DNA from: an uncultured Collinsella sp.
Lineage (GTDB): Bacteria; Actinomycetota; Coriobacteriia; Coriobacteriales; Coriobacteriaceae
Assembly (NCBI GenBank): GCA_947507155.1
Contig: CANNOC010000023.1
Span: forward strand, 1 to 34,650
Direction of reading: 5' to 3'
DNA: 34,650 nt
Shown here piece by piece: positions 7,908 through 17,399 of the stretch (position 1 is its first letter; every line of letters starts with the position of its first letter). The notes under the pieces were generated by a model. It was not told where the DNA came from and ran no database searches. It saw only the letters and a program-made list of their open reading frames with translations. Made by a program: the position numbers and the translations under genes.

Positions 7908-9056
7908 ATGGCCAAGAATTCAGGTCCCGTACGTACCGTTCATGCACGCACGACGGGTAAAGAGCGCGACGAGATGATCGCCACCACCAAGGCCGAGATT
8001 GAGAAGAAGTTCGGCCAGGGCTCTATTATGAGGTATGGCGACGGCGGTCCCGAGCTCGAGGTCGAGGCTATTCCGACGGGCTCTCTGGCGCTCGATGCCG
8101 CCTTGGGTATCGGTGGCGTTCCGCGCGGCCGTATCGTCGAGATTTATGGCCCCGAGTCCTCCGGTAAGACGACGCTTTCGCTTGAGATTCTTGCAGAGGC
8201 ACAGGCCATGGGCGGCGTTGTGGCATTTATCGATGCCGAGCACGCGCTTGATCCCACCTATGCCGCGCGCATCGGTGTCGATATCGATGAGGTCCTCATT
8301 TCCCAGCCCGATACGGGCGAGCAGGCGCTCGAGATCGTCGATATGCTTGTGCGCTCCGGTGCCATCGACGCCATCGTCGTCGACTCTGTTGCCGCCTTGA
8401 CTCCGCGTGCCGAGATCGAGGGCGAGATCGGTGACACGACGGTGGGTCTGCAGGCTCGTTTGATGAGCCAGGCACTCCGCAAGCTCGCCGGCTCGCTTTC
8501 CAAGTCCAACACGACCTGCATCTTCATTAACCAGCTGCGCGAGAAGATCGGCGTCATGTTCGGCAACCCCGAGACCACCACGGGCGGCCGCGCGCTCAAG
8601 TTCTTCTCTTCCGTGCGAATCGATATTCGCAAAATCGATACCATCAAGCTCAAGGACGAGGTTATCGGCAATCGCGTTCGTGCCAAGGTCGTTAAGAACA
8701 AGGTGGCCGCTCCGTTCCGCTCGGCCGAGTTTGACATCATGTATGGCACCGGCATCTCCAAAGAGGGCTCGATTCTGGATATGGCCGTCGAGTGCGGCAT
8801 CTGTAAAAAGATGGGGTCCTGGTTTGCCTATGGCGAGGATAAGCTCGGCAACGGTCGCGAGGCCGCCAAGACGTTCCTGCGCGAGCATCCCGATTGCGCC
8901 GACGAGATCGAGCACAAGGTTCGCCTTGCCTGCGGTCTTGAGTATGACGACGATGCCCCCTCCGAGGTTGAGTTGACCGAGCAGGCTGCCCCCGAGGAGT
9001 TTGATGAGCTGTACGCCATCGATGGTTCCGCGATGCTCGACGATGACGACGAGTAG
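7908..9056 (+). CDS. recA: Recombinase RecA
   Basis: This 382-residue protein forms ATP-dependent filaments on single-stranded DNA, drives strand exchange, and triggers LexA self-cleavage. Walker A GPESSGKT is at 81-88; the MAW-like region [15 protein letters not shown] and the L2-loop region [25 protein letters not shown] are intact, followed by an acidic C-terminal tail. The start is ATG 7908, seven bases after GAGGAGG (7894-7900). An upstream in-frame TTG at 7887 would place that ribosome binding site inside the gene and is rejected. Expression is probably SOS-induced through the box in its promoter. Confidence 0.97.
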   Translation: MAKNSGPVRTVHARTTGKERDEMIATTKAEIEKKFGQGSIMRYGDGGPELEVEAIPTGSLALDAALGIGGVPRGRIVEIYGPESSGKTTLSLEILAEAQAMGGVVAFIDAEHALDPTYAARIGVDIDEVLISQPDTGEQALEIVDMLVRSGAIDAIVVDSVAALTPRAEIEGEIGDTTVGLQARLMSQALRKLAGSLSKSNTTCIFINQLREKIGVMFGNPETTTGGRALKFFSSVRIDIRKIDTIKLKDEVIGNRVRAKVVKNKVAAPFRSAEFDIMYGTGISKEGSILDMAVECGICKKMGSWFAYGEDKLGNGREAAKTFLREHPDCADEIEHKVRLACGLEYDDDAPSEVELTEQAAPEEFDELYAIDGSAMLDDDDE

Positions 9057-9067
9057 CGGATGCCGAC

Positions 9068-9760
9068 ATGTCGTATACGGTGACCGAGGCCACGGTCGTC
9101 TTTCCCGATAAGAAGGCGGCCTCCTCGTTCTCGAGCGGTTATGCGTCTAAAAAGCCCTGCGCGCGTATCGATTGCGATCTCGAGGGCGGTTTTGAACGTT
9201 CCATTTGGATTCCCGTGCGCGTGGCGCGCCTGTACGTTAAGAACCGCCCCGATCTTCCCTGTGATTGGGATGACTTTCGCGAGGCGGTGCAGCTTATCGA
9301 ACGTAAATGTGCGCTCACCATGGTGACCGAGATGCTTTCGCGCCGCGATCATGCCACGGGCGAGGTGCGCGATAAGTTGGCGCGCTATGGCTTTCGACAG
9401 CCTGCGATCGATTTTGCCGTTGCTCGAGCGACCGAGTATCGTTTTTTGGATGAGAACCGCTTTTGTTCGTACTTTATTGAAGAGCGTAAGCGTCGCGGCT
9501 GGGGACAGCGTAAGATCGAGGTTGAACTCAAACGCCGTCATGTCGTGCTTGACGATATCCCCGGGTATCCCGAGGCTTATTTTGCCGTTGATGATGACTT
9601 GGCCCGCGCTTCGGCCTTGCTCGCTAAACGTCGCGTTCCCGAAGTACGTGCATTCGAAAAGCTCGTCAGATTTTTGATGGGTAAAGGCTTCTCGTATCGC
9701 ATCGCCGCCGATGCCGTTAAGGCGCGCCTCGATGCCTCAAGCGAGGAATGCGCCGTGTAA
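9068..9760 (+). CDS. recX: RecX-family regulator of RecA
   Basis: The 230-residue protein follows recA by 11 bases. It has the RecX three-helix repeats, including LIERKCALTMVTEMLSRRDH with EVRDKLARYGF, then FLDENRFCSYFIEERKRRGWG with KIEVELKRR. RecX binds within the RecA filament groove and limits recombinase activity. The N-terminal 75 residues are an extra domain beyond the core repeats, seen in some family members. Ribosome binding sequence is weak, which fits low, coupled translation after recA. Confidence 0.9.
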   Translation: MSYTVTEATVVFPDKKAASSFSSGYASKKPCARIDCDLEGGFERSIWIPVRVARLYVKNRPDLPCDWDDFREAVQLIERKCALTMVTEMLSRRDHATGEVRDKLARYGFRQPAIDFAVARATEYRFLDENRFCSYFIEERKRRGWGQRKIEVELKRRHVVLDDIPGYPEAYFAVDDDLARASALLAKRRVPEVRAFEKLVRFLMGKGFSYRIAADAVKARLDASSEECAV

Positions 9761-9822
9761 ACGTTCACCCGTTACGCCCCTGCCGTTCACCGCTCGATTG
9801 GCGCCGTGCCGGGTGCGTTAAT

Positions 9823-9851
9823 TTGACAGTTGTTGCGGTTCAACGTAGGAT
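9823..9851 (+). promoter_or_regulatory. Probable rny promoter
   Basis: TTGACA (9823-9828) and TAGGAT (9846-9851) are spaced by exactly 17 bases in the 257-bp gap between recX and rny. The -35 is perfect consensus. It would give an untranslated leader of about 160 bases before rny. Confidence 0.7.
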
Positions 9852-9956
9852 AAATACTGTCATTTGCTTTGTGATATGTGCTCATCTGTGATGAGTTTGT
9901 TTATATGTTTATCTGTATCCGACCCGCATAAGCTGCGCCCATATTACTCAAATGTC

Positions 9957-9982
9957 GCGAGCCGTTCGTAAGGACGGTTCGC
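9957..9982 (+). promoter_or_regulatory. Leader hairpin upstream of rny
   Basis: GCGAGCCGT (9957-9965) pairs with ACGGTTCGC (9974-9982) around an eight-base loop, with one G-U pair. It lies in the presumed rny leader 35 bases before the start. RNase Y leaders can be targets of the enzyme itself, but nothing here shows that. Confidence 0.45.
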
Positions 9983-10017
9983 TTTGCTGTGTAACGAATC
10001 CATAAAAAGGAGTGAGC

Positions 10018-11568
10018 ATGCCTATCATTGCAGCGCTCGTTGGCCTCGTTTTGGGTGCCATCGCCGCCATTGCCTACATGCGCACCGCCAAGCAGGGTAG
10101 TCTTCACGAGGCCGACGAAAAGATTCAGTCGGCACACGCGCAGGCAGAGTCCTTGATCGGTGATGCAAAGCGTCAGGCCGAGACCCTCAAAAAAGAGGCT
10201 CTGCTCGAGGCTAAGGAAGAGATCATCAAGAACAAGCAGGCCGCCGAGGCCGAGGACAAGCAGCGTAAGAGCGAGATTCGCACGCTCGAAAATCGCGTAA
10301 TGCAGCGTGAGGAATCGCTTGATCGCCGCAACGATGCGCTCGATAAGCGCGAGCATCAGCTGTCTAGCCAGGCCGGCCAGGTCGAGAAGCGCTCTCGTGA
10401 GCTTGAGGAGCTCTGCGCCAAGCAGACTTCCGAGCTTGAGCGTATTGCCGACCTTACGCGTGAGGATGCTCACAAGGAGTTGCTCGACAAGGTCCGCGGC
10501 GAGGTTACCCACGAGGCGGCCACCATCATCCGTGAGTCCGAGCAGCAGGTCCGCGCCGAGTGCCACAAGACCGCCCAGGAGATTCTCTCCCTGGCGATTC
10601 AGCGTTGCGCCGCCGACCATACCGCCGAGGTCACCGTTACTTCCGTTCATATTCCCTCCGATGACCTCAAGGGTCGCATCATCGGTCGCGAGGGTCGCAA
10701 CATCCGCACCTTTGAGCAGGTGTCCGGCGTCAACCTCGTGATTGACGACACCCCCGAGACCGTCGTGCTTTCGAGCTTCGATCCAGTCCGTCGTGAGACT
10801 GCCCGCGTGGCGCTCGAGAACCTCATTGCAGACGGCCGCATTCACCCCGCACGCATCGAGGAGATGTATCACAAGGCCGCCGACCTGGTTCAGCAGCGTG
10901 TGCGCGAGGCTGGCGAGCAGGCCGCCTTCGATACCGGTATCCACGACCTGCATCCCGAGATCGTCAAGACCCTGGGTGCTCTTCGCTACCGCACCTCGTT
11001 TGGCCAGAACGTTCTGCAGCACTCGCTTGAGGTTTCTGACCTGTGCGGCGTTATGGCCTCCGAGCTTGGTCTGGACGTTGTGACCGCCAAGCGTGCCGGT
11101 CTTCTGCACGACCTGGGCAAGGCCATCGACCACGACGTTGAGGGTCCGCATGCCGTCATTGGCGCCGAGCTTGCCCGCCGTTATGGCGAGAAGCCCGTTA
11201 TCGTCCACGCGATCGAGGCCCATCATGCCGACGTCGATCCCAACACGGTGCTCGACGTTCTGGTCCAGGCTGCCGATGCCGTTTCCGCTTCTCGTCCCGG
11301 CGCCCGCCGCGAGTCGGCCGAGAACTACATCAAGCGTCTTGAGAAGCTCGAGGAGATTGCCAACTCTCACGAAGGCGTCGAGCGTACCTATGCTATGCAG
11401 GCCGGTCGCGAGGTCCATGTCATGGTTCAGCCGGACAAGATCTCCGATGCCCAGTCCACAGTGCTTGCGCACGATATCGCCCATCAGATCGAGGAAGAGA
11501 TGGAGTATCCCGGTCAGGTGCGCGTTGTCGTGATTCGCGAGAGCCGTGCCGTCGATATCGCTAAATAA
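10018..11568 (+). CDS. rny: Ribonuclease Y
   Basis: This 516-residue membrane-bound endoribonuclease initiates mRNA decay. An N-terminal membrane helix (about 2-20) is followed by a long charged coiled coil (about 25-190), a KH domain with [10 protein letters not shown] at about 219-228, and an HD domain with the metal-binding H364-D365 in [11 protein letters not shown]. The start is ATG 10018, five to six bases after AAAAAGGAG; GTG 10012 overlaps that site and is rejected. RNase J is also present at the left edge, giving the Firmicutes-like RNase J plus RNase Y pair. It leads an operon extending to hflX. Confidence 0.96.
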   Translation: MPIIAALVGLVLGAIAAIAYMRTAKQGSLHEADEKIQSAHAQAESLIGDAKRQAETLKKEALLEAKEEIIKNKQAAEAEDKQRKSEIRTLENRVMQREESLDRRNDALDKREHQLSSQAGQVEKRSRELEELCAKQTSELERIADLTREDAHKELLDKVRGEVTHEAATIIRESEQQVRAECHKTAQEILSLAIQRCAADHTAEVTVTSVHIPSDDLKGRIIGREGRNIRTFEQVSGVNLVIDDTPETVVLSSFDPVRRETARVALENLIADGRIHPARIEEMYHKAADLVQQRVREAGEQAAFDTGIHDLHPEIVKTLGALRYRTSFGQNVLQHSLEVSDLCGVMASELGLDVVTAKRAGLLHDLGKAIDHDVEGPHAVIGAELARRYGEKPVIVHAIEAHHADVDPNTVLDVLVQAADAVSASRPGARRESAENYIKRLEKLEEIANSHEGVERTYAMQAGREVHVMVQPDKISDAQSTVLAHDIAHQIEEEMEYPGQVRVVVIRESRAVDIAK

Positions 11569-11569
11569 C

Positions 11570-12655
11570 ATGAACGACGCGAACGAGCTCATCTCATTTA
11601 TCGCGTCGATGTCGGGGGAGGGCAACCTTCGCGTCGAGGAAAACCTTGGCGAGGGGTATGTTCGCCTCCGCGTTTCGGAGGCCGAGCGCCGTCAGGCCAA
11701 GCATGACATTCAGCATGTAGAGGACATTGTCATCGAGATGCTGCGTAATGCTCGCGATGCCGGAGCCGATAAGGTCTATCTTGCCACGACCAAGGAGGAG
11801 GGTGTTCGCACCCTCCTCTTCCTGGATAACGGTTCTGGTGTGCCGCAGGATATGCAGGAGCGTATCTTCGATGCTCGTGTCACTTCCAAGCTCGAGAGCA
11901 TGAAAATGGACCGTTGGGGTGTTCACGGTCGTGGTATGGCGCTGTTCTCTATCAAGCAGAACACGGATGAGGCGCGCGTTGTTACATCGGGCGTCGATTT
12001 GGGCTCTTCGTTTAAGGTGCGCGTTGCCACCGAACGCTTGGGTGAGCGCGCCGACCAGTCGAGCTGGCCTCAGGCGGTTAAAGACGAAGACGGCCGCTAT
12101 GTATGTGCTCGCGGCCCCCACAACATCATTCGCGCGGCCTGTGAGTTTGCCCTTGAGGAGCTGCGTTGCTGCGATGTGTATCTGGGCTCTCCGTCCGAGA
12201 TCGCTGCGACCCTGTACGCTCAGGCTTCGAGTTGTCTCGATACGTCGCGCCTGCTCTTTATCGATGACGAGTGCGAGCTTCCGGTTATCGATCGTTTGGG
12301 CCTTGCCTCGGATGCCGAGGACTTTATCCGGATCTGCTCCGGGCTGGGTCTCGAGATGTCCGAGCGCACTGCCCACCGTATTCTGTCGGGACAGATTAAG
12401 CCCGTTCGCGGCGTGACCGCGCGCCTGCTGCGCGAGCGTGATTCCACCTCGCATGCGCCGGCTCCCGTCGATCTTGCCAAGGACCGTCGAGGTCTTCGCA
12501 TCGCCAAGGATGATATGGCGCAGTTTTCGCGTGCGGTCGAGCGTGACTTTAACGACCTCGCTGCCCGGTATTACCTCAATCTGTGCGGCGACCCTAAGAT
12601 TCGCGTTTCGCGTGATCGCATCACGGTGACGTTCGATCTTGCCAAAGAGGAATAA
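11570..12655 (+). CDS. HATPase-fold ATP-binding protein, function unknown
   Basis: The 361-residue protein starts one base after the rny stop without a clear ribosome binding site, so it is probably translated by coupling. It shows the GHKL ATPase motifs: N box around EMLRNARDAGA (E56, N60), G1 DNGSGVP (86-92), and G2 GVHGRGMAL (117-125). It lacks a histidine-kinase dimerisation domain and the MutL transducer, so it is neither a sensor kinase nor MutL by sequence. The C-terminal half (about 210-361) matches nothing I recognise; it contains the phrase GLEMSERTAHRILSGQIKPV. Its location between RNase Y and SpoVS suggests a linked regulatory role, which is inference only. Confidence 0.8.
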   Translation: MNDANELISFIASMSGEGNLRVEENLGEGYVRLRVSEAERRQAKHDIQHVEDIVIEMLRNARDAGADKVYLATTKEEGVRTLLFLDNGSGVPQDMQERIFDARVTSKLESMKMDRWGVHGRGMALFSIKQNTDEARVVTSGVDLGSSFKVRVATERLGERADQSSWPQAVKDEDGRYVCARGPHNIIRAACEFALEELRCCDVYLGSPSEIAATLYAQASSCLDTSRLLFIDDECELPVIDRLGLASDAEDFIRICSGLGLEMSERTAHRILSGQIKPVRGVTARLLRERDSTSHAPAPVDLAKDRRGLRIAKDDMAQFSRAVERDFNDLAARYYLNLCGDPKIRVSRDRITVTFDLAKEE

Positions 12656-12661
12656 AATCTT

Positions 12662-12679
12662 TACCGAGTCCGCTCGGTA
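12662..12679 (+). promoter_or_regulatory. Small inverted repeat before spoVS
   Basis: TACCGAG (12662-12668) and CTCGGTA (12673-12679) form a perfect 7-bp stem around TCCG, seven bases after the preceding stop. There is no T-run, so it is more likely a processing hairpin or protein-binding site than a terminator. Confidence 0.4.
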
Positions 12680-12729
12680 CGATACAGTTATTGCAGTTAA
12701 AACGTACTTTTAAACGCAGGAGTTTCTTC

Positions 12730-13047
12730 ATGGATTGCCTGAAGGTATCAAGCAAATCATCGCCCGCGTCCGTTGCCGGCGCCATTGCCGGCATGGTCAA
12801 AGATGGCGTCCCCGTCAACATTCAGTGCGTCGGCGCCGGTGCCGTCAACCAGGCCATCAAGGCCGTTGCCATTGCGCGCGGCTTTCTGATTCCGACCGGC
12901 TTTGATGTCTCCTGCGCGCCAGTGTTTTCCGACATTCTCATTAACGGAGAGTCGCGCACGGCAATTCGTCTTTCTATCTACGTTCACCAGATTAATCGGG
13001 CTGCTATGGATAACGTCGTTATGGATGACGTTAAGCCTGTTGCGTAA
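12730..13047 (+). CDS. spoVS: Stage V sporulation protein S family (SpoVS/Alba-like)
   Basis: The 105-residue product begins MDCLKVSSKSSPASVAGAIA and contains IQCVGAGAVNQAIKAVAIARGF and RLSIYVHQIN, close to Bacillus SpoVS, an Alba-fold nucleic-acid-binding protein. The start is ATG 12730 with GGAG upstream; an in-frame TTG at 12691 would add 13 basic residues not seen in the family. In Bacillus the gene acts in sporulation, but related genes occur in non-sporulating bacteria. No other sporulation gene is visible here, so a general RNA or DNA role is more likely. Its position downstream of rny is conserved with Firmicutes. Confidence 0.93.
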   Translation: MDCLKVSSKSSPASVAGAIAGMVKDGVPVNIQCVGAGAVNQAIKAVAIARGFLIPTGFDVSCAPVFSDILINGESRTAIRLSIYVHQINRAAMDNVVMDDVKPVA

Positions 13048-13112
13048 GCGAGCCATCTGCACGCTTGTAGCACCTATGCGCCCCGTCGATACCATCGTTA
13101 GGATGTAAGCTC

Positions 13113-14483
13113 ATGGACCAGCGTTCCGTACGCGATATTCTTGCCGGTAAAACCTACTTTATCCGCACATTCGGCTGCCAGATGAACCAGCACGACTCCG
13201 AGCGCGTGAGTGGCTTGCTCGATTCGTATGGCTGTCTTATGGCGCTCGATCCCGAGCATGCCGATATTGTCGTGTTCATGACGTGCTGTGTGCGCGAGGC
13301 TGCCGATACGCGCCTGTATGGTCAGTGCAATTCCTGCAAGAGCCTTCCTCCTTCGCCTTCGGGTAAGCGTGTTGTCGCCGTGGGCGGCTGCATCGCCCAG
13401 CGCGATGGTGAGGGCTTGCTCACCAACGTCGATAGCGTCAACGTCATTTTCGGCACCCATTCTATTGCGCACGTGGCTGAGCTTATCGCCGAGGCGTTTT
13501 TGGATGGTAAGCGCCATATCCGTACGAATGAGCATGAGGATACCGACGCCATGAGTATGCCGTGGCACCGCGAGACGCAATATCACGCTTGGGTGCCCAT
13601 CATGACGGGCTGCAACAACTTCTGCACGTACTGCATCGTGCCGTACGTCCGTGGTCGTGAGAAGAGCCGTCCCTTCGAGGAGATTGTCGAAGAGGTGACA
13701 GGTCTGGTGCGTCAGGGCGTGCGCGAGATTACGCTGCTGGGCCAAAACGTTAACTCCTACGGTCGCGATCTCTTTGGCAAGCCGCGTTTTGCCGATCTGC
13801 TGCGCGCTGTGGGCGATACGGGTGTCGAGCGTATCTTCTTTACCTCTTCGCATCCCAAAGATCTGCTGCCCGAGACCATCGATGCTATGGCCGAGACGCC
13901 TGCCGTCATGCCGCAGCTTCACTTGGCCGTTCAGTCGGGTTCCACGCGCATCCTTAAAGAGATGAATCGTCGGTACACGCGCGAGGATTATCTGGGCCTG
14001 GTCGATCGTATTCGTAACCGTATGCCCGATATTGCGCTTTCGACCGACATCATCGTGGGCTTCCCTGGTGAGACCGAGGAAGACTTTGAGCAGACGCTCT
14101 CGCTTGCCGAGACGGTGCGCTATGCCCAAGCCTACACGTTTATTTACTCCAAGCGCGCCGGTACCCCGGCCGCCGAGATTTATGATCCCACCCCGCATGA
14201 GGTTATCCTTGAGCGCTTTAACCGTCTGGTCAAGGTTATCGAGACGACGGCACACGAGTTTAACCAGGGCGAGCTTCACACTGTGGTGCCTGCGCTCATT
14301 GAGGGCACGAGCAAGAAGAACGACGCTGTCCTTCTGGGCAAGAGCCCTAAGAACCAGACGGTGCATGCGCCGATTCCTGCTGGCTATAGCATCGATCAGC
14401 TTATCGGCAAGATCGTCGATGTTGATATTGATGTCGCCAAGACGTGGTATCTGTCTGGCTCCGTCGTGGGCGAGCCTCGCTAA
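13113..14483 (+). CDS. miaB: tRNA-2-methylthio-N6-isopentenyladenosine synthase MiaB
   Basis: MiaB is a radical-SAM enzyme that adds the methylthio group to i6A37 of tRNAs reading UNN codons. The protein has 456 residues, with N-terminal signature TFGCQMNQHDSERVSGLL, cluster cysteines C22, C58 and C92, radical-SAM motif CNNFCTYC (C166, C170, C173), and a C-terminal TRAM domain (about 385-456). The usual NTC at the second cluster cysteine reads MTCC here. It directly precedes miaA, which makes its substrate; the stop and the miaA start overlap (TAATG). Confidence 0.95.
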   Translation: MDQRSVRDILAGKTYFIRTFGCQMNQHDSERVSGLLDSYGCLMALDPEHADIVVFMTCCVREAADTRLYGQCNSCKSLPPSPSGKRVVAVGGCIAQRDGEGLLTNVDSVNVIFGTHSIAHVAELIAEAFLDGKRHIRTNEHEDTDAMSMPWHRETQYHAWVPIMTGCNNFCTYCIVPYVRGREKSRPFEEIVEEVTGLVRQGVREITLLGQNVNSYGRDLFGKPRFADLLRAVGDTGVERIFFTSSHPKDLLPETIDAMAETPAVMPQLHLAVQSGSTRILKEMNRRYTREDYLGLVDRIRNRMPDIALSTDIIVGFPGETEEDFEQTLSLAETVRYAQAYTFIYSKRAGTPAAEIYDPTPHEVILERFNRLVKVIETTAHEFNQGELHTVVPALIEGTSKKNDAVLLGKSPKNQTVHAPIPAGYSIDQLIGKIVDVDIDVAKTWYLSGSVVGEPR

Positions 14484-15421
14484 TGATTTCTCCTGGTGCA
14501 AGCCTTTCTGCTGTAGCGATTGTCGGTCCGACAGCGGTCGGAAAAAGCGATGTTGCCGACCGCCTGGCCGCTCGTCTATCGTCCGAAGTGTTGTCGTGCG
14601 ACGCGATGCAAATCTATCGCGGCATGGACATCGGTACGGCCAAAATGATGCCCGAGGAGTGCTCGGCACCTCTGCGCCTTATCGATATCGTGGATCCCGG
14701 CGTCGCGTATTCTGCTGCGCTCTACCAGTCGGACGCCCGAGCACATGTCGAGCGTTTGCTTGGCGAGCAGCGTCTTCCGGTCTTTTGCGGCGGTACGGGC
14801 TTGTATCTCAAGGCCGCTCTCGATGAAATGGATTTTCCTTCGGGAGAACTCGAGGACGAACGACGCGTGGGCTATCAGGAGCTTGCCGAGCGCATTGGCG
14901 AGGAAGCATTGCATGCCCTGCTTGCCGAGCGCGACCCTGAATCAGCTGCCGTGATTCATCCCCATAACGTGCGTCGTGTGATTCGTGCGCTCGAGATGCA
15001 CGATGACGGCGTGTCATATGCCCAGCAGAAGTCGAAATTCAGTGTTCCGCGCGAGCGCTATCATGCCTTGTGGTTTGGTCTGACGCGTAGCCGTGAAGTG
15101 CTGTATGAGCGCATTAACCTACGTGTCGACCTTATGTTTGAGCAGGGACTGGTTGATGAGGTCCGTGGCCTTATGGACCAGGGCCTGGGCGATGCGCTCA
15201 CGTCGATGCAGGCAATTGGTTACAAAGAGATTATTGATGCCTTGCGTGGCGCTATTACCATGGATGAGGCCCGTGAGCTTATCAAGATGCGCTCACGTCG
15301 CTATGCCAAGCGCCAGCTATCCTGGTTTAAGCGTGACGATCGCATCGTGTGGTTCGATATGGATGAGTTTACGATCGATGAGGTCGTTGATGATATTTAC
15401 CATCGCATCGAGGCTGCCTAA
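14483..15421 (+). CDS. miaA: tRNA dimethylallyltransferase MiaA
   Basis: The 312-residue enzyme transfers dimethylallyl from DMAPP to A37 of tRNA, forming the substrate of MiaB. The P-loop GPTAVGKS is at 15-22, followed by the family motifs SCDAMQIYRGMDIGTAK and HNVRRVIRALE, and SRRYAKRQLSWFKRD near the C-terminus. Start ATG 14483 overlaps the miaB stop; upstream in-frame starts inside miaB are rejected because family members begin close to the P-loop. The stop overlaps the hflX start by one base, so miaB–miaA–hflX are translationally coupled. Confidence 0.95.
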   Translation: MISPGASLSAVAIVGPTAVGKSDVADRLAARLSSEVLSCDAMQIYRGMDIGTAKMMPEECSAPLRLIDIVDPGVAYSAALYQSDARAHVERLLGEQRLPVFCGGTGLYLKAALDEMDFPSGELEDERRVGYQELAERIGEEALHALLAERDPESAAVIHPHNVRRVIRALEMHDDGVSYAQQKSKFSVPRERYHALWFGLTRSREVLYERINLRVDLMFEQGLVDEVRGLMDQGLGDALTSMQAIGYKEIIDALRGAITMDEARELIKMRSRRYAKRQLSWFKRDDRIVWFDMDEFTIDEVVDDIYHRIEAA

Positions 15422-16710
15422 TGGCTCGTTTCCCTTTGGTCCCCACGGCGCCTGAACCCGAGCGCGCCATCTTGGTTGGTGTTGAGTGGCACGATAACGC
15501 CTGGCCGCTCGACCGTTCGCTCGACGAGCTCGAGCGTCTAGCCCACACTGCTGGGGCCCAATGCGTTGCACGCTTGTCTCAGCGCCTGGTCAAGCCCTAT
15601 CCCAAATCGTTTATCGGCTCCGGAAAGGTCGAGGAGCTGTGCGGTTTGGTGCATCGCATGGATGCGGATGTTGTTATCTTCGACGACGACCTGACTCCTT
15701 CACAGCAGTCCTATCTTGAGAAAGCCGTGGGCGAACCGGTCAAGATTATTGACCGTACGGCGTTGATTTTGGATATCTTTGGTCTGCATGCCCAGACGCG
15801 TGAGGGCCGCTTGCAGGTGCAGCTGGCACAGTTGCAGTACCTGTTGCCTCGTTTGCGAGGTATGTGGAGCCACCTTGCCAAGGAACAGACGCGTGGCGGT
15901 ATTGGCTCGCGCTTTGGCCAGGGCGAAAGCCAACTCGAGGTCGACCGTCGTCTGATTCGCAATAAGATCGCTGCGCTTCGACGCGAACTGAAACAGGTTG
16001 AACAGCGCCGCGATGTGCAATCGAAAAGCCGTATTGAATCGCCAGCGTTTCGCGTTGCGTTGGCTGGCTACACCAATGCCGGCAAGTCGACGCTGCTTAA
16101 TCGTTTGACGGGATCCACGGTACTTTCGCAGGATAAGCTGTTTGCCACGCTCGATCCTACAACGCGCTCGTACCGTTTGCCCGGTGGTCGTGGCATGACG
16201 ATCACCGATACCGTCGGCTTTATTCAAAAGCTGCCACATGGCCTGGTCGACGCGTTTAAATCTACGCTTTCCGAGGTGCTCGGCGCCGATTTGATTCTTA
16301 AAGTTGTAGATGCTTCCGATGAGGATTATGAGCGTCAGCTCGAGGCGGTTGATCGTGTCCTTGATGAGATTGGTGCCGGTGAGCGCCTGACACTTACCGT
16401 GTTCAATAAAATTGATCTGCTCGATAGCGTCGATCGCTTGAGCTTTCGCCGGCGCTATCCCGAGGCGGTGCTGTTCTCGGCTCAGACGGGTGAGGGTCTT
16501 GATGACTTAGTCGACCGCATCGCTCGTGAAGCGGCCGCCACGGACGTGTTGCTTTCGGCCGATATCCCGTATCGAGAGGGCGCGTTAATCACGCTCGTGC
16601 ACGAACAGGGAACCCTTCTGCACGAGGAATACCTCGAGGACGGCGTTCGTATTGTGGCAAAGCTTCCGGACCGTATCGCACCACGTCTTGAGCGTTACCG
16701 AACGGAATAA
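15421..16710 (+). CDS. hflX: Ribosome-associated GTPase HflX
   Basis: The 429-residue protein has the HflX N-terminal domain, with KPYPKSFIGSGKVEEL and IFDDDLTPSQQ, and a glycine-rich hinge GIGSRFGQGESQLEVDRR. The GTPase domain has G1 GYTNAGKST (216-224), G3 DTVGF, G4 NKID and G5 SAQTG. HflX splits stalled or hibernating 70S ribosomes. The final 16 bases overlap, on the opposite strand, the end of the DUF1624 gene, and no terminator lies between the convergent units. Confidence 0.95.
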   Translation: MARFPLVPTAPEPERAILVGVEWHDNAWPLDRSLDELERLAHTAGAQCVARLSQRLVKPYPKSFIGSGKVEELCGLVHRMDADVVIFDDDLTPSQQSYLEKAVGEPVKIIDRTALILDIFGLHAQTREGRLQVQLAQLQYLLPRLRGMWSHLAKEQTRGGIGSRFGQGESQLEVDRRLIRNKIAALRRELKQVEQRRDVQSKSRIESPAFRVALAGYTNAGKSTLLNRLTGSTVLSQDKLFATLDPTTRSYRLPGGRGMTITDTVGFIQKLPHGLVDAFKSTLSEVLGADLILKVVDASDEDYERQLEAVDRVLDEIGAGERLTLTVFNKIDLLDSVDRLSFRRRYPEAVLFSAQTGEGLDDLVDRIAREAAATDVLLSADIPYREGALITLVHEQGTLLHEEYLEDGVRIVAKLPDRIAPRLERYRTE

Positions 16711-17399
16711 ATCAGCTCCAGTACACCCAAGATAACCGGTTGATGAAGCAGGTAGAACGGCAGTGCATGGCGTCCGAGGCTTGCGAGCGCCGGGATGGGA
16801 TTTTCATAGGCCCATGCTGGTGCCTCGCAGTTTGCTTTCTGAGCCGTGCGCGCGGCAAAGAAGCCTGTGAGGTACATAAATAAGAAGGGTATGAGCGGAT
16901 AGTAATCACCGGAGACAAAGTCTGGACTTGGGAACCCCAGCCAAGCTAGATGGGGGATAGGGTAGACCGCTTTAGGAATGCTCCAGGTACAGGCAAAGAG
17001 TATGAGGCAAATCGTTATACCCCAAACTGCCGGTATTCTATCGAGAACCGGGCGCGCGAGTGCAACAATGGCGGTGCACGCCGCCATGCAGAAAATGATG
17101 CCGAAGTTCACCGAGTCATCGACTGAGACGAGCGTCGTTGCGACCCATACGACCAAAGCGGCTACGGCATATTTGGCGGCACGCTTGATGTTGTTGCGCG
17201 AGAGGGTGCACATCCAGCCGGCAATAAACAAAAATACCCAACTGATGCTGGCTCGCCAGATGTCTTGGAAGATGGTCTGGGTAAACCAGGGCATCTCCCA
17301 ACCATATAGGTAGGCAAGGTCGTAGCAGGCATGAAATCCCGCCATCGACAGCATGGTAAACCCGCGAATGGTATCAAAGACCGTGATGCGTTTTTGCAT
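16695..17399 (-). CDS. DUF1624/HGSNAT-like multipass membrane protein
   Basis: The 234-residue protein begins MQKRITVFDTIRGFTMLSM, with a following FHACYDL. This start resembles the heparan-alpha-glucosaminide N-acetyltransferase catalytic family (PF07786, formerly DUF1624), thought to move acyl groups across the membrane. Six to seven hydrophobic segments cover the rest, and the end HALPFYLLHQPVIL resembles the terminal helix of related acyltransferases. Substrate is unknown. Its ATG overlaps the lexA stop by one base, so it is probably co-translated with lexA and may be SOS-regulated. Its 3' end overlaps hflX on the other strand. Confidence 0.75.
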   Translation of the reverse strand: MQKRITVFDTIRGFTMLSMAGFHACYDLAYLYGWEMPWFTQTIFQDIWRASISWVFLFIAGWMCTLSRNNIKRAAKYAVAALVVWVATTLVSVDDSVNFGIIFCMAACTAIVALARPVLDRIPAVWGITICLILFACTWSIPKAVYPIPHLAWLGFPSPDFVSGDYYPLIPFLFMYLTGFFAARTAQKANCEAPAWAYENPIPALASLGRHALPFYLLHQPVILGVLELIYSVR

